Both the position numbers and the translations under genes were made by a program. Of a stretch of 64,000 bases of DNA, positions 35,001 to 49,900 are shown piece by piece (the first letter of the stretch is position 1; every line of letters begins with the position of its first letter). The DNA comes from Drosophila pseudoobscura (lineage: Eukaryota > Arthropoda > Insecta > Diptera > Drosophilidae), in the NCBI RefSeq assembly GCF_009870125.1, contig NC_046679.1:15066001-15130000 (forward strand). Direction: 5' to 3'. The notes under the pieces are model-generated. The model ran no database searches and was not told the origin of the DNA. It saw only the letters and a list, made by a program, of their open reading frames with translations.

Positions 35001-35410
35001 TATGGTGGGGAGTGCTTGCATTCATAATTACACGCAATTAGTTTGCCCAGTTGCAACAGTTTGCGGCACATGCTGCAATTGGCAATTTGGCAAATTGCTT
35101 TGGGGGCCGACACTCTCTCTTTCTCTCTCCACGAAACCATTTCCAGACTGTTCCCAAAAATCGAAATTAATTTGCCAGGGCCCCCAAAAAGTAGGCAACA
35201 CAAAGCCAACAGTGGAACTTTTTTTGAACTGCGCCCGAGTACAAGTTAATTTACATTTGGCTGGCAGAGTTAACAGGGCCAAAAGCCTGGCATAATCGTT
35301 AGATTATGCTGTTGCATCAGACAACGACAACAAGCAGCAGCAAAGGCAGAAGCAACAATAACAATCACTTAATAACTTGGCCAAAGTGTAACAGCAATTA
35401 CATGACCAAA

Positions 35411-35430
35411 AGAGAGAGAGAGAGAGAGAC
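35411..35430. repeat. (AG)n microsatellite
   Basis: Uninterrupted AG run in intergenic or intronic DNA. Confidence 0.85.
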
Positions 35431-38400
35431 AGAGGCAAAGAAATTATAGAGAGAGGAAAAGTCAGTGTCAGGATCAGTATCAGAGGAAGAGTGGAGGAAA
35501 AACAAAAAGTAAAAACAATATTCCGACTATAAAATGCCCATTTTTCTTGGACAACTCGTATTTATCTATCATTTTTTGATTCGTATAAGCTCTCTTATAA
35601 TCTACAAGAACTACATAATTAGGTATAGATACAGAGGTATGGGCGGACTGACATAGAGAGATCGACTCTCGTATTAATGCACATAATGTTCAAATTATTT
35701 CTTGTGTATAAATTTCTGTAGGTATGGACATAAAAGCTTTACATACTATGATTGTACTCGTACAACCCATACGAGTTTACAGCTTGAAAACCTCTAAGAT
35801 CTACCTAGATTGACTCGGTTGTTGATGGTAGCATATACCCTTTTAAACCATTGGCACCGTGTATAAAAAGACAAAGCCAACTCTGTTGGCAGCAGCTTGT
35901 CCAGCAACAGTGTCGCAAAAATGTTGCTCGTCTTGATTGACAGCCACAGCAGCAGCAACACCAACATCTGTTCAGGGGGTGTTGTGTTCGTGTTTCTATG
36001 GGGGTGTGTGAGGTAAGACCTCAAGAGGTTTCTCACTGAACCAGCTCCTGTGGCCGCCACACCATTTATTAGCCAGATGTACTAACTGTTGCTGTTGCTG
36101 GGTGTGTATGTGTGGAGCATCTTGTGTGTGGGAGGTGGTCCTCGAAATTCTGTGCTGTCCTTTGTCATAACTAGAGCAGCTTACTTAGCCTGCTTACACT
36201 GCGGCAGGGTAGGGCAGGCCAGGGCAGGGTCCTGAAGTCGGCCAACTGCCCGCATACGTAACGAACTCAAATGAAGTTGCTTGAAACTGAATCAATTTGC
36301 ATAGAGTTGGTGCTGCTTATGCTTCTACTGCTGCTGCTGTTACTTTTGTTGTGGAGAACTCATTAGGAACATTGTCTGGCAACTTCCGAGTGCTTGGAAG
36401 GCCAACAACATGGCTTCCGGAATATAAGAACCAACACTTGCACTAATATGGCTAGGGGAAACGAAGGTTTTTCCCCCTTGCTGAACTTGGGGGCTTGGGT
36501 TGAGCTTACTCAGTAAACGGCACACTTGAATGGAAATCATAAGCAACTGGCTCAAACATGGAACTGGAGCTGGAGCTGGAACTGGAGCTATGTACTTGTA
36601 TTTCAGTTTGTTCTTGGCACGACAACGGCTTAAAGACAACTGAGAGTTGCAAAATAGTGTCAGGTATCAAAAAAATAAACACCATTCTTGAATTAATCGT
36701 GCGTTAAAAATTCGAAAATTGTTCTGCCTATAGAATCTTATGTAGGTCAGCGTCAAAGGCACTGGCAGCTGTTTAAACGATCCGCAGTGGGTTCAGCGGT
36801 TTTCTTTGTGTTTTACTCACGTGAATGTGGAAGCGTTTTGTACGTAGATTTCTTTAAATACTTTTCTTGTTTTTGTTTTACTGGTTTTTTTCGGTACTGG
36901 TTGACCAAAAATCGAATGACCGACGATGTCTATGTGCACACAAGAAATGTGAGCAGTCCTTGGTCCAGAGCCCTTATTTATCTGATACCCGTACGGTAGT
37001 AGAGATTACGTGGAAAAGTATTTCAGTAAATAAGAGGCACCGGGTGCTTTTTTCCGCTGAACGTGCAAAATTTGTTTACCGAGCCTTTTACTGTATTAAA
37101 AGTAAAACGAAATCGCCAGACACAAATGTTTGCCCGGCAATAAAATCATATAATGGGATAGGATGGCGTCAGTTCTAGTGATAAGTCGTCAAAGTCGGTG
37201 GGAAGTTGCCCCAACCAAGACCTCGTTCTCCGAGCTCCCAGCTGCCAGCTGCCAGGTGCCGTCTGCCTAATCGGAAGTGTTCTCCCAAACGCAGGGTAAG
37301 ACGCAGTGTCTTATCTATATGGATGACCCGTAAATCATCTCTGTGGCAATGTCGCAGTGGATGTCGTAGCACAGATTCCTAGGAACTAATTACTAGTTGC
37401 AGCTGGAATTAATTGCGTACCCGACCTGCAGACGAGCTCTTTCTTTGCGACAGACTGCAGTCAGTCATGATAGATGTTCTTTGGAGTGAAATATTGATGG
37501 TGATGTGAAGCTGGCGCTGGGTTTTTTGGGATCAGTGCAGTGGCAAATATGGCTGTGTTGTAAAATGTAATTTATGGCCACCACTTGGCAAAATAATGAG
37601 GCATCATTTTCATTTGCCACAAAAAACTTTGCGACCACACACAATTTCAAGTTCATATTTTTAGCGAGTGGCTTTGGTTTCGGCTTAGGATTTGGCTTTG
37701 ACTCTGCATCTGCATCAGCAGCGGGCTGTGCCATCTGCTTCATAAATTTTCATTTGCTCGAAATCATAAAATAAAATAAAATAAAAAGGGAGCATAAGGA
37801 TTGGGCCCCTGGTAGCCCTGGTAAACAGTCCTGAGCCGGGCCAGAATTGTGGGCTGACTTTGGAGGCTGTTGGTGTGGCAGATTTAATTTATGTTTCATT
37901 TTTCACACCAAGCCAGGGACGCCTGGCAATTGCCAAAGGTGCTCTCGACGACCCCCCTTTCAACAAGTATACGTATGTCCATATCCTGATGTTCGTGGGT
38001 TTGTGTGCAGGGAGTTTATGTGCCTATAAATATGCAAAATTTATGCGGATGCTGTTACAGGTTACCCGGCTTGGGTATCCCAAAAAACAAAAGCCCAAAA
38101 ATAAGCCAAAAAAACTTTCATCTCTTTACATTGCCAACTAATTGAAATTTACGCTGAGCCAAACGATTTTTGCATCCATAAAGCATAAGTCTTTAAAAGT
38201 TTCCACGCCTCTTGTAGTTTATTAAAAACCAATCAGGAACAGAGCTGCAACACCACTAAAGTAACAACCGGATAAGGGATTATTCTCGTATCTTTGTCTT
38301 GACTCTACGTAATTCATATGGTGACTAGCATCTGCTTACAAAAAAATGACAGGAAGGGATTTTTGAATTTCTGTGAATGAAATCAAAATGATAAATAACG

Positions 38401-39737
38401 TTTTCACAGAAAAAGTATAATTCCCAATGATAATTCCAATCAATTGCACCATAAAAAAATGTATACCACTTTAGCATAAATCAGGTTATAATTATGGCAG
38501 ATATTGAGCGAATTTCCCCGCATAATATTCTGTAAAATGAATTGAGCGTGTTAAATCCTTTGATGTAATCCGGCAGGACAGTGCTAATATTTGCTTGGGC
38601 TATTGTGGGTGGAAAATATTAAATTATTTGAGTACTGGATACGCACAGTAATTCGCGCTTTTTCCGAGTTAAATATGAGCTAATTTAAGCAGCTCCAGCC
38701 TCGCACTCGTATTGGGCCTCTGATGAAAACTGCTGGCTTAAATATTCAGCAGGGAAATCGCTATCAAAAATTCATAAGCTTTGGAAAAATATTCGATGCA
38801 TAGCAGCATATTTGTTGTTGTTGCTTCTTCAGTTTGTTTTTCCTCTGTATTTTTTTTGTTTGAGTTTATTATTTATTCTTTCCGCTTTTTTCTGGAGGGG
38901 TGAACTTTCACAGAACCGCACAAATCAATTTGCAATTGCGCTCATTGTGAAAATGCGAATAAAAACGTTTTTATTACAATAGTTTTGATGCGGCTTTTAT
39001 TTATTTACCATAATAACGATAACAAAAACGGCATTGTTTTCATTTTGCTTAAATTTTTGCAGCGGCTGCGCTTATGTTATTTGTTGCCCATGTTGTGCTC
39101 AACATTGTACAGCATTGAAATCGCTTAAATTTCTCTGGGAGCAATTGTTCTGTGGGTTCACCTAATTGCACTTCTTCCCTGCCAAGAACGGGAAAGCTGG
39201 CCAGACCTGTCATTCCCTATACGGCTGCTATTCATTTGCATTCCATTCCCCCTTCATACTCATATTCATTGACACTGACATTGTTGGCTCAGAGCCTTTT
39301 ATGCAAAATTAAATGTAGTAAGTATTTAAGTATTTAAGCAATTTAATTATGACAAAACAGCAGCCAACAAAGCTATTAATATAAACGCCTTTCTCTAATC
39401 TCTATGCCAGACGCACATGATTCAATTCACGGTACACTACACGGAGGGAAAAACAGCAATTGGTTTTGGGTATACAGGGAGTATTATTGCATTGATCTTA
39501 TAGAACCAGATCCAAAATAATCGTTCGTCTCTTGGTGAAAAAGGCCCTAATATCCAGATAAACAAAACCAAATATCTGCTTATCTGAAAAGACATGTACG
39601 TCATACAGCTTATCAAGCTGAACAATCAAGATCATATTCTTTAAAGTTTAAACAGATAATAACAATCAAATCGTGGAAAACTTTTGTCTCATGTGAAAAG
39701 TTGTAAAACTTCTTCTAGTTCTAGCGGTAAAGAGCAT

Positions 39738-39744
<7 letters not shown>

Positions 39745-39777
<33 letters not shown>
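39745..39777. repeat. (AT)16 microsatellite
   Basis: A 33-nt perfect alternating AT run within an AT-rich stretch. It is the longest perfect dinucleotide repeat I see in the window. Confidence 0.95.
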
Positions 39778-39780
<3 letters not shown>

Positions 39781-42700
39781 CTTATGAATAAAAATGTGTT
39801 TCTTCAATATGGAAACGGAAAATTATATTCACAAAAATTGCAATTAGCTAGATTGTATCATAGAATATTTAATAATAGTTCTAGCAAGAGTGTACGTGCG
39901 GTGCTGATGAATCAAAGTCAGATTCTTTAAATTCAGAACAACAATCTTATCAAGATTGTGAGTGATGTCTTTTAATTCCGAAATGGTTAGAGCGGGGAAT
40001 CTACAGAAGGAATTTATCGCTGATGAAAGTGGTTTTCCAGGTAAGTTATTTGGGACTGGGGTAAAATAATAAGGAAATAACCACCAATGTTTAAAGAGGC
40101 TTGCATAATTGAATTGATTACAAATTAAAAGAAGCGTAAACTAAACGGGGTAAGGAAGAATGAAGACACCTGATAGGGCCTGTTTAAAAGCTTGGAAGTA
40201 CATATATATGCTTTTTCTCAGTGTAAAGAGCGTCCACCAACGTGCCACGAGCCCAGCTTGAAATATTTATCAAATGTGATTAAAAAATTAACACATGATT
40301 CGGTTAGCGCTTCAGAACAACAGACCCAACAGTGGAGTGTACGGTAACGGTATTGGCAAAGGCAACGGCAACGGCAACGTTCCCCACTTTTCACACCCTC
40401 ACTCTGAGGGGGAATCTCAGAGAAGATTCTCCGCCCAGGAGGCTCCGCTCTGCTTGCCACTCGTCAGCACTTACCTTTAATTAAATGATTTATGCTAATT
40501 TTGTGCTACGTAGACCCGTTAATTAAATTCCATCGGATGGCGGTAGCTGGCAACCGTTGGGGCTGCCTCCTCAGAGCCACTCGATGATTGGGGCAGCGTC
40601 CGTGTAGCTTTTGTTGTTTGCCACCTAATTGTTGGTAATATTACCATCGATTAGCTGTGCAGCATATTGAATGAATATTGTTTAGTGCTAATATTTGCAG
40701 AATGCACTGCATATGTGTGTATTTAGTTACACTTGGGGCTGGCAAATATTGAAGCCCCTTTGGGGGCGGGCATTGCAAAAAGCACAAATCTCAGATGCAA
40801 TTGATTGCACATTTTGATTGCTTTCGTTTGTGGCAACAAACTCTAAATTGCTTTCTGAATTATTTACGAATCGAAAATAATAATAAACAGCTGTAGAGCT
40901 GTAGAGCTGTGCAAATTAAAATAATCAAAAATGTTGGCCAAATTAAATATATTTGTTCAACAGACACTTATCGTCTGGGCATCTTTTCAATTAGTTCAAA
41001 CAAACAACTCACGGCAAATAAATGGTCGAGGGACCCTGACATTGACAATTGCGATGCTAAAAATACCCCACCCATCCAACCACCACCCAACAGCTTCTAT
41101 CTATGACGGTAACAATAAACAATCAACTGTTTTTTCTGAGTGGTCCTACCACTCGTATATGCCCCACCATCAGCCATCACCCATTACCCATTAGTACCTC
41201 AGTCTATTATCTGCACAGACTATGACTAATGGCGAAGTTTTTGCCAAATTTCAGTCTGCTGGTATCAGGAGAAGCAAAATCCATAATTTAAACTGTCCGC
41301 TTTGGGGGTCATATAAATAAAAAAAATTATCTACGTTATTATTCTAATTTAATTTATATTGCTCAGAAAAGTGTATGCCATAATCTCATTCAATAAACTT
41401 TATTTTAATTGAATACAAAAGTGGCTAGATAAAGATATACATACGTTTAGATAGATAGCAGCAAACGTAAATACAGAAAGACAGATGGCTAACCATTTGA
41501 ATACTGAATCAGGTATAAAAAAGCTGTTTGCATTACTTAAAAGGTAAATAGACACAAAGTGCCAGACAGAAAATACACTAATTATTGTAATTATAGGTTC
41601 AAATATATGCAGAGTGAAATTGTTGCACGATCTCTGTACTCTATTGAATCAGATGGACTTCCTTTCCACGTTGGAAGGTACTGTTAAAAGTTCTTACTTA
41701 TAGAACACTCAACGCCTACATATGACTGGCAGTTGCAACTAATTCTTTTCTAATTATTTAAAAAATAGCTCCACGTTGTAGCATTCTCATGCTGTGAGAC
41801 ACTTTGGATCATTAAACATTATTAATAAGTTGAGTAATTAGAATCTCCATTAGATCTCTAATTGAAACTATTACCGTAACCTGTTGTGGAGAATACACTT
41901 CAAATAGTATTTTAATTGATTGTCTAAGATTTATAATCCAATAAAGTTGAATTGATGGAGAAACTAATTATTTAATTAATTATCTTTCATCTGCAATTCA
42001 ACTTTTAAGAGTTGCGGAAGTTTGGAACCAAAACACGAGACTTGTTTCTCGTATCTGAAATTTGATTGAATCCTTCTTTACGAGCATGCTGCAGTTTCTC
42101 TATGAATCCCCCTTGATTTATTTATATTTTCCTTTGTTTTTATTTATTTTTTTTATCACCAAATTGAGTTCTCGTGTTCGTGAGCCAGATATGTACTTCT
42201 GGCCGACAGGCAAACAAGCAGAGCACTTGGAGCATTCACAGACACCAGCGCTGCCATTGCCATGGCCATTGTCATTGGCATTTCCGCAGCTCAAGTTCTG
42301 GCGCTCTCTCGCTCTTTCTCGGTCCACGGCTGACCACGACCACGAGATCCCGAAACCCAGAAAGCCCCCAAGCACTGTCGAGGCTAACGAAGTGCGGCCA
42401 GACGAGGCCGGTGTGCGTGTGGTGCATTTGTTTGATGGGCTGATGGCTGATGAGTGGGCGTGCGATGTGGTGCAGAGTGGAGTTGAGTGGGGCATTGCAC
42501 TTGAGTGATTTTTTATTGTGACACGCGCAGGGTGTGCTATGCTGCACATTAAATGCTGCTTCCACAACAGCTCTGCTGCAGAAGCCCTGGCTGCAGGGGC
42601 CTTGCAACCCACTGACAAGCAATTAAAATGCGTTCCAAATGTGGCCAGAGCGCAGCGGGGAAAAAATTGGTAATTGCTGCCGAGTTTAATTGCGACTCAT

Positions 42701-45700
42701 GCTGGGCTCACAATCCCTTCGGCAGAGCAGGGTCTCCCTCTGTCTCTCCGCCCTAAAAGATTCCATTTTCGATTCCATGTCTATAAAACTGTGTGTGTTT
42801 TCGTTCATTATTATTAATTATTTTTAATGACTCCCACAATGAGAGAGGGACGACACACAGCGAGACTGTGTGGCCTTTCCCCTCAATTCTGCGAATATTA
42901 AAATTGAAAAATACATACTTAAAAGTTTTTGTGTGTTTATTTGCTTTAGCAAATGTGGCATAATAATATGTTTGTTCAATTGGTTGTTTTCCTCCACCAA
43001 CTCAATAGACAATGCAATCATGGATGGATGCAAATTCGACATGTGATTCCTTCTACAATATACGCACTTTCGGTTTTTCCCCCAGACCCCATACCCCAGA
43101 AGCAGGTGCAGATTCAGATGAAAACGCCGGCCTAGACGCAACTGTCTTGATATTTAATTAACTGTCACGATCGTTAAATATTTAGTTCGCACAAACAGTG
43201 GAACAGGCGGCTGATTCATGAGTTGAAATGTAGGATTGTGGGTCCAATAGACCGCATTTCATTGTTAGGCATTTAAAGCGGCTTACTTTTAGCATCATAG
43301 CTGGGATTATGGTCGTATTAAGAATGTAATTAATTTGAGCTCGTTTGAATATGTATGCATTTATACACGACGTATATACAGTAAAAACCAATAACAATGC
43401 ACAGCGACAGCGAAAACCGCATTCAGAAATAATGAAAAAATAAACTACAAAGGGTTAAAGGCATTTCCAGCAAAGCATAATATAAATAATTAAATGTATA
43501 TGTATGTCCATATATGTATGTATCTGGAACAATGCAATGTCTGCAGCACAAGGAGAGAGGAGTCTCTGATCCGGGAAGGGGGCGTGGCCTTTGCACGCCC
43601 GCTCATTATTTACATGGTATATGCACTTTCAGCGCCTACTGCCGGCCCAAGATTTATGATCGGGCAGCCGGGACAGACCGGGGCTGAGGCCAAGGAGCAG
43701 CGGCCAGAGATTGACATAAATAAAATGGGTCTGGAAGGCCCGGGTTGCCTGGTTCGTTGTTCGGTCGGTTGCTTGGTCAAGGAGCATGAAAACAATTTCG
43801 ACTTGGCCTGGTCCCCCAGCCATCTAGACCGCCTGCCTGCTGCATTTACAACAGAGACAAATGGGAAGACTTTTGCAAGATGAAAGTTTGATACACTTTT
43901 ATAGCGAATAAATCTATTTTTAAACTTATTTTTAAGTACATATGAAAAAATACACAGGTATAAATCTACATTTCACTTAGTAAAGTGCTAGATTCCATAA
44001 GTTTTCCAATGGTGAATGCTGACCCTTCGATAAGTGACCTTCAATACCGATTTGCTAGGGGATTATCGGCCGGCCAGGCTCTACGAACTTTCGAATTTGT
44101 TTGGGGTGGTCAGCAAATGAGAGTACTTCAAGTGTATGATACCCTCAGAGCTAGCACAAACCCAACGAAATGTCCATGGTACTCCACATTTAAAGGGGCA
44201 TAATAATATTTTCGTTAGTCGGCCAGGTCAGGACACGACAGGCCACAGTGCGGCCAATACAGGCCAGAACGAAGTAAAAAAAAAAACCAAAAAAGGAACA
44301 AGAATAAAAATGTATCTGTGGCGATTTATGGAGCATGTTTTGGACTCATGTCGAGAGCACCCATACACATTCCCATTTACACACATTCAGCAAGCAGACT
44401 TATACACTCTCGGAGGGGGGACCAAGAAAGGGGCGGTCTGAGAACGTCCTTCTTGTTGAGTTCATAAATAGCGATGTTGCATGCAACTTGAAGAGCAACT
44501 CAGCTCAATTCTGGCTTTGGCTTCAGCGTCAGCTTCAGCACTCGAGGCTCTAATTTTTATGAGGATGTTGCGTGCAGAAGAAGGCAGGGCCATGTACATG
44601 CAGCATACTTCAAGGCGTTCCCTAGAGCTGCTGCTGTGCCTTCCTGTTGTACGTAGCTGCTGCCTCCGTAATGTCGTGACGTCAGCCGCACAGGGAGCAG
44701 ATACTAGTGAGTACTTGACTTGACTGCACGTTTTGCATTCGGCTTGTGTTCTTGTGATTTAATGCGAACATAGGCAAAATTTAAACTGCTTTATCATGAG
44801 GAGAAACACATAGGACTCCCAGCCTATGACATACACATTCTACATCCGCCTCGTATGGCAGAACCCGGCGAACAATACAAATTATGCCACCCTTAATGGG
44901 AACGCCGCGGTCGCCAAAAATAGAACAAATTGAAAACAGCATTCGGCTTGTACTTATTTCTGGGCGATTCGTGTTGCATGTGGCAAGCTATTCGATCGGT
45001 TGCCAGCGGCAGAGCAGCAATCATGGACCCAGACCCAGTCAAATAGAGCACAGCAAATGCAGGTCTGATAACTAGAGGAGGCTCTCGGGGCAGCAAACTT
45101 TGCCACAAAACTATCAGCAACACTGCCACTTCACAGTTGTTGTTGTTGCTGCAAGTTGTTGTTAAAGTGCAGCCGAAGAAGAGAGCTGCTGAAAAGGAAG
45201 CTCGAATGTCGGGCAGGATTGTGTTCCGAGGGAGTGGCTGGCGCTACCCGTTTGATTTTGCTTGGCCCGGACTGCGGACTGAGGACTGAGGACTGCTTGG
45301 TTGGTTAGCTGTCTGCTTGGCGTGTTGGCCAGAGAACAGAGCCGGGGAAGCCACAAGAAACTGTTGTTACTGGCTTCCGTCTGAAGCACTATCCCCATTT
45401 GCCCCATCCAACTTTCATTGATTACTTTGTTATGGATTTACCCCTCTTTTTTTTCCTTTGGGGTTGTGTATGTGCCATCCTCTGATTGTGGCAATCAGAG
45501 CTAACGAAACGGTGCCAAAAGTTTGTGCAATTTTATATTCAATATGCACACTCGGCCTTGCAAAGGCAAAGGATGCGGATTCAGCCCGGGTATCATGAGT
45601 ATCAATCACCAAATCAATCTGCAAATGGAATAGAAATGCAACTAACTCGAGTCGAGGAGGAATTAAAATGCAAACAGTGACATAGTTTATGATTAGAGAG

Positions 45701-45876
45701 CAAGATCGCCACGATTTCATGCACGTACCTCTGCGATTCGACTCGGAATAATCGTACCGTACCTGGAGCGCATTAGCCGGCGAAAATATTCAGATAGCGT
45801 CGTCGTACTCTCGTCTTCATGCCAGCAACAATTAGGCAGAAGTTGAAATACGAGAAGCGGCCCCAAACGGCAATGA

Positions 45877-45922
45877 CTCTGGCTCTGGCTTTGGCTCTGG
45901 CTTTGGCTTTGGCTGTGGCTCT
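45877..45922. repeat. (CTYTGG)n hexamer array
   Basis: CTCTGG and CTTTGG hexamers alternate over about 46 nt. Similar hexamer words (GGTTTCGGCTTAGG) occur near 37670-37700. Confidence 0.8.
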
Positions 45923-46933
45923 GCTCGTTAATAGTGTTGAAGATGGCCTGGTTTGGGTCTGGAGCGGGAATCGGGCATGCACTTAAGCAGAACCAGACTG
46001 GATCTCAACTTTGGCCAAATGGAATTGAAATGACAAGCCAGGGATGGGGAGGGATTTGGGCTTGGTTTGGTTGCTGCTCACTCACGCATTCACACAATTG
46101 GAATGGGTTGATGGGATGAGATGGGATTGTGTGGTATGGTATGGTACGGTACGGTATGGGATGCCCAGCTGGACGCCGCCAATTGGCCTGTTGTTGTCAC
46201 ATTTATCACGGCTGTCTGGCTGTTGGGCTCCAGAGTGGGGAATGACTGCAGAACTTGCTGCAGGTCAAGTTACGGGGCTGGGAGAGAGAAGTTTTAAATC
46301 GCGTTTCGAGACGTTCGCCCAGATTGTTGCAGCCAGACAAATGAAATGGAACAGGTAAGAAGTTGCATTCGCCTTCGAGGACGTCCTTTGTGCGAGTGTC
46401 GGTTCAATGCCTTCCCTTTTCTACATCCCGGGTGGAAGCCCAATGCAAAATATATATTTTTTATTGAATTTCATTGATAAATGCCTCATGCAACATGCAA
46501 GCTGCTGTTTCTGCTCTTGTTGCTGCTCGTTTCGTTGTTTGTTCGATGGCAATTCGATTGTGATTCGATTGCATGCCTGGGCATAAGTACGGTTCGGCTG
46601 TGCTGCTATTTGTGTGCTCCTTTTAATCGACTTAAAACCAATTTGGGTCATATGCAATCATCAGTTGGCCGGGCAGCCCAAAAGGTAATCGAACTCTTGA
46701 CAAGTCATTCAACTTTTGTGAAATGTCTGCGAATTTCTGCCATCGATTTGTATTGATTATCCAAAACTGGGTAGCATTGAGCATTGGGCATTAGGCATCG
46801 GTCGTGGAGACTTTCGCGCGCTCGGAACAAGTTTTTGCATTTTTATAACACCTCTTACGGCTTTTCGGCCAAAATCAATTTAAAAATAGTAAGCCCGCAT
46901 CATGTGATGCCAATTAATCAGCTCAAGCATCAG

Positions 46934-46980
46934 CAGACCCAGCCCCAGACCCAGCCCCAGCCCCAGTCCCAGCCCCAGCT
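46934..46980. repeat. (CAGMCC)n hexamer array
   Basis: CAGACC, CAGCCC and CAGTCC hexamers run in tandem for about 47 nt. Confidence 0.8.
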
Positions 46981-49900
46981 CCAGAAGTTACGACTCACTC
47001 CGAAGCACTTCAAGCAGGGGATCATGGTGTGGCATAATATAATTATTAAATAAGTCTGTCACAGTCATACAGCCATCAGCCATCAGCAGAGCAAACAAAT
47101 CCGTCTTGAATGAGTCACATTTTATGGCTTAAGTGTGCTCAGGTGTTTGCCTACTGCACTTTTGCACCGGACAAACAATTAACAGCAAACAGATCGTATA
47201 TCCAGGCCACTTGTAAGGTGTCAATGTCAGATGTACATACTTACTTATGTAAATATATTACTTAAAACCTTAAGACATTATCACCGATCGTTCTTGAGCT
47301 GCTAAAATAATGGGAAGGCCACGTAGGATGCTACTTTCTTCACCTGTTGAACCTGTTGAATTCTGAAGTGTGGTACAAATTAAAACACTTGTGCCCCAAT
47401 GCTCGGCCGAGTCGCATGACTCTGAAGAAAAGTCACATGACTTGCCACGCAAATGGAAATGGCTATTTTCAGACTGGAAATAGATTGTGCGAGTGGAGTG
47501 CAGTCTCTCAGCAACCGGTATCGGTTCAGTCACGTGGTGGAGCAATCGCTTGTTTTTGCTTTCCGAGTGGATAACAGCTCAAGAGTTTCGATGGACTTTG
47601 GATGGGAAGTGTTACTTGTAGCCTAACTGAAAATACCTCACAGGCGCACAGAAACGGTTGGCTCATTAGTCAAGTGCATTAAACAATGATATCTTAAAGA
47701 AAATTTAATGATTATTCTGTGAAAATCAATTAAATGCTAAAGAGTCTGCTTCCTTTCAGCATCAAGTTTCGCCTTCAAAACGAGCTCATAGTTCTGAGCA
47801 TATATGTATGTGTTTGTGCGAAATAAATGGGATTCTTGGTAACTGAATGCTTAAACAATTTCAAGTTAGCGCCTCTTGTACTGTCACGCAACGTGCTGGC
47901 ACGAGACTGAATCTATTGTTGTCTGGAAAATAGTCTATTTTGTAAAATTATTCTATTCCGAATACTCATGTATTCTGCAGAGCTGTTGACAGATATCAGA
48001 GAAGAACTGAGTAGGGACGCGAGTTCTGCAGAGCAACTTTCATTTATTGCTTGCCGGATGTCAACAGGAATGTATCAATAAAAATATTAATAAAAAATGC
48101 GAGTATCGGCATTAAATAGCCATCAGCAAGGCTCTCGGCCGATAAAATATTCATGAACAATGAGTGTGTGTGTAGAGGATTTGACTTCATTATTTGGCAT
48201 GCCATGCGGTCGCAGGTTGCGGTCGATGTGGTTACCATATTGTTGGTCTATCAGATTGGGGGAATACGAGTATGTTAATGCCAGTTTGACAATGTGTCAG
48301 ATGCGGGCTTCAGAATAATTAGTCAATGTTTGTCAGGAATTCTGACATGTGAGCTTTTCGATCGATGGGGAGCTCATCGGCAAACGGCAGTTTTGACAGC
48401 ACTCACTAAAAATAAAAACCAATTTCAATTCCACTTCCACTTCGAATTCGAACTCGAATACCAATCCTCGGACATTCGGTTGATAGTTTGTGGATGTTGT
48501 TGCTGCTGCTGTTGCAGTGGTAGTAGTTGCACAAGAAATATCGTTGCATATTTCACGCCACCATTGCGCGAATATTTATCAAGTTACCCCAGTCTCTAGT
48601 CCTCGCAGGTCCCTCTCTGCAATGCCTTTTCCGTTTCTTTCTCTGGTTCTACGGCGTCTTTGGTAGCGCATAAAAAGCAGCAGCCGGCAAGCAGTGAGGG
48701 AGATTAAAAAAACAACAAGTGAGAGAAAACTTTATTCGGGGACTACGATTATGGAATACCCTACAAAGTAGAACAGATTGTATTATTTTGGCCCACTATA
48801 TGAATGAAACTATTAACATTAAAGGAAAATACATTCAGAAGGATATGAAAAATAAAGACAAATATATACTTCGTGAATCGTTCGACTATAAAATTGAACC
48901 GATCGTAAGAGATTAGTAGATATTGGAAAGATATATCATTCTATTTTAGATGGCAAGAGTTTTCTGGTTTTCAGTTTGAAATCGAGAATATTACAGACAA
49001 ATACGATATACCATAGTGCTATCCGAGTACTGGGTATGGGAAAAATAGTTAAAATGTAGATTTATGCAAATGGGACGCATAGCTCGCTCGTTCACTGGTT
49101 CGCTCGCTCGCTCGCATCCTGTCGCATCTCGGATTCCCTGTATGCCAATGTGTTAGTAGCCCGCCAGGCGTTCGTTGGTTCGTTCCCCTCCCCCGTTGCT
49201 CCCGATAGCTTTTCCATCCTCCCCCATAGGTCCATTCCATTCCTTGTTTTTCCGACTGTCAGTTCAGTTTGCTTGCCAGTTTGCTGCCCGTTGTCTGTCT
49301 GTCCGTCTGGGTATTGAGTGTATTGCATTTAATATTTATTTGCTTTTATTTTTCCCTTTTTTTTCTCTGCCGCGCACATTTTTCTTTTCTAAGAGGATAG
49401 CAGAGGGCCAGAGAGAGAGACCAAGAGAGTGAGAGAGAGATCTGCGCTGCCGTCAGGTGGAAGAGGAAAATTAAAAATGCAATTGCGATTAAAATTGCAT
49501 GACAAACGCGTCGGCAAAAAGTGTTGCCAAAGGGGGTTTGCATGTTTAGCACCCACACCACGGGACCCATCCCTATCCCCATCAGATGTCTCATGGCTGA
49601 TAAATAGTTGTATCCACAATAGGAGAATGCCACCCTGTTGCCCCGGAAAAGTGATTCACTTCACCTGATTCACAGCTTGTGTGTATTTTTACGCGGAGCT
49701 CCAATTAACACTTACCTTTAATCAATCTCCAATGGGAAAGTGTCGCTTGTGTGGATTAGCGCGAATTCCGTTACGTCTCGTTGTGTCTTCGTTGTTCGTT
49801 GGTAAAATGTGGGGAAAAAAATAAAAGTTTGATTGTTTAATTAGCACAGCGCCAAACATATTTTAAGCGCTTTGTCCAGGCCAAAAATACGCATCACTCT

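Noticed and set aside
42062..42618. Opposing 148- and 166-codon frames
   Set aside because: They are mutually antisense in a GC-richer patch, show no known motif, and neither has a plausible promoter or splice continuation.
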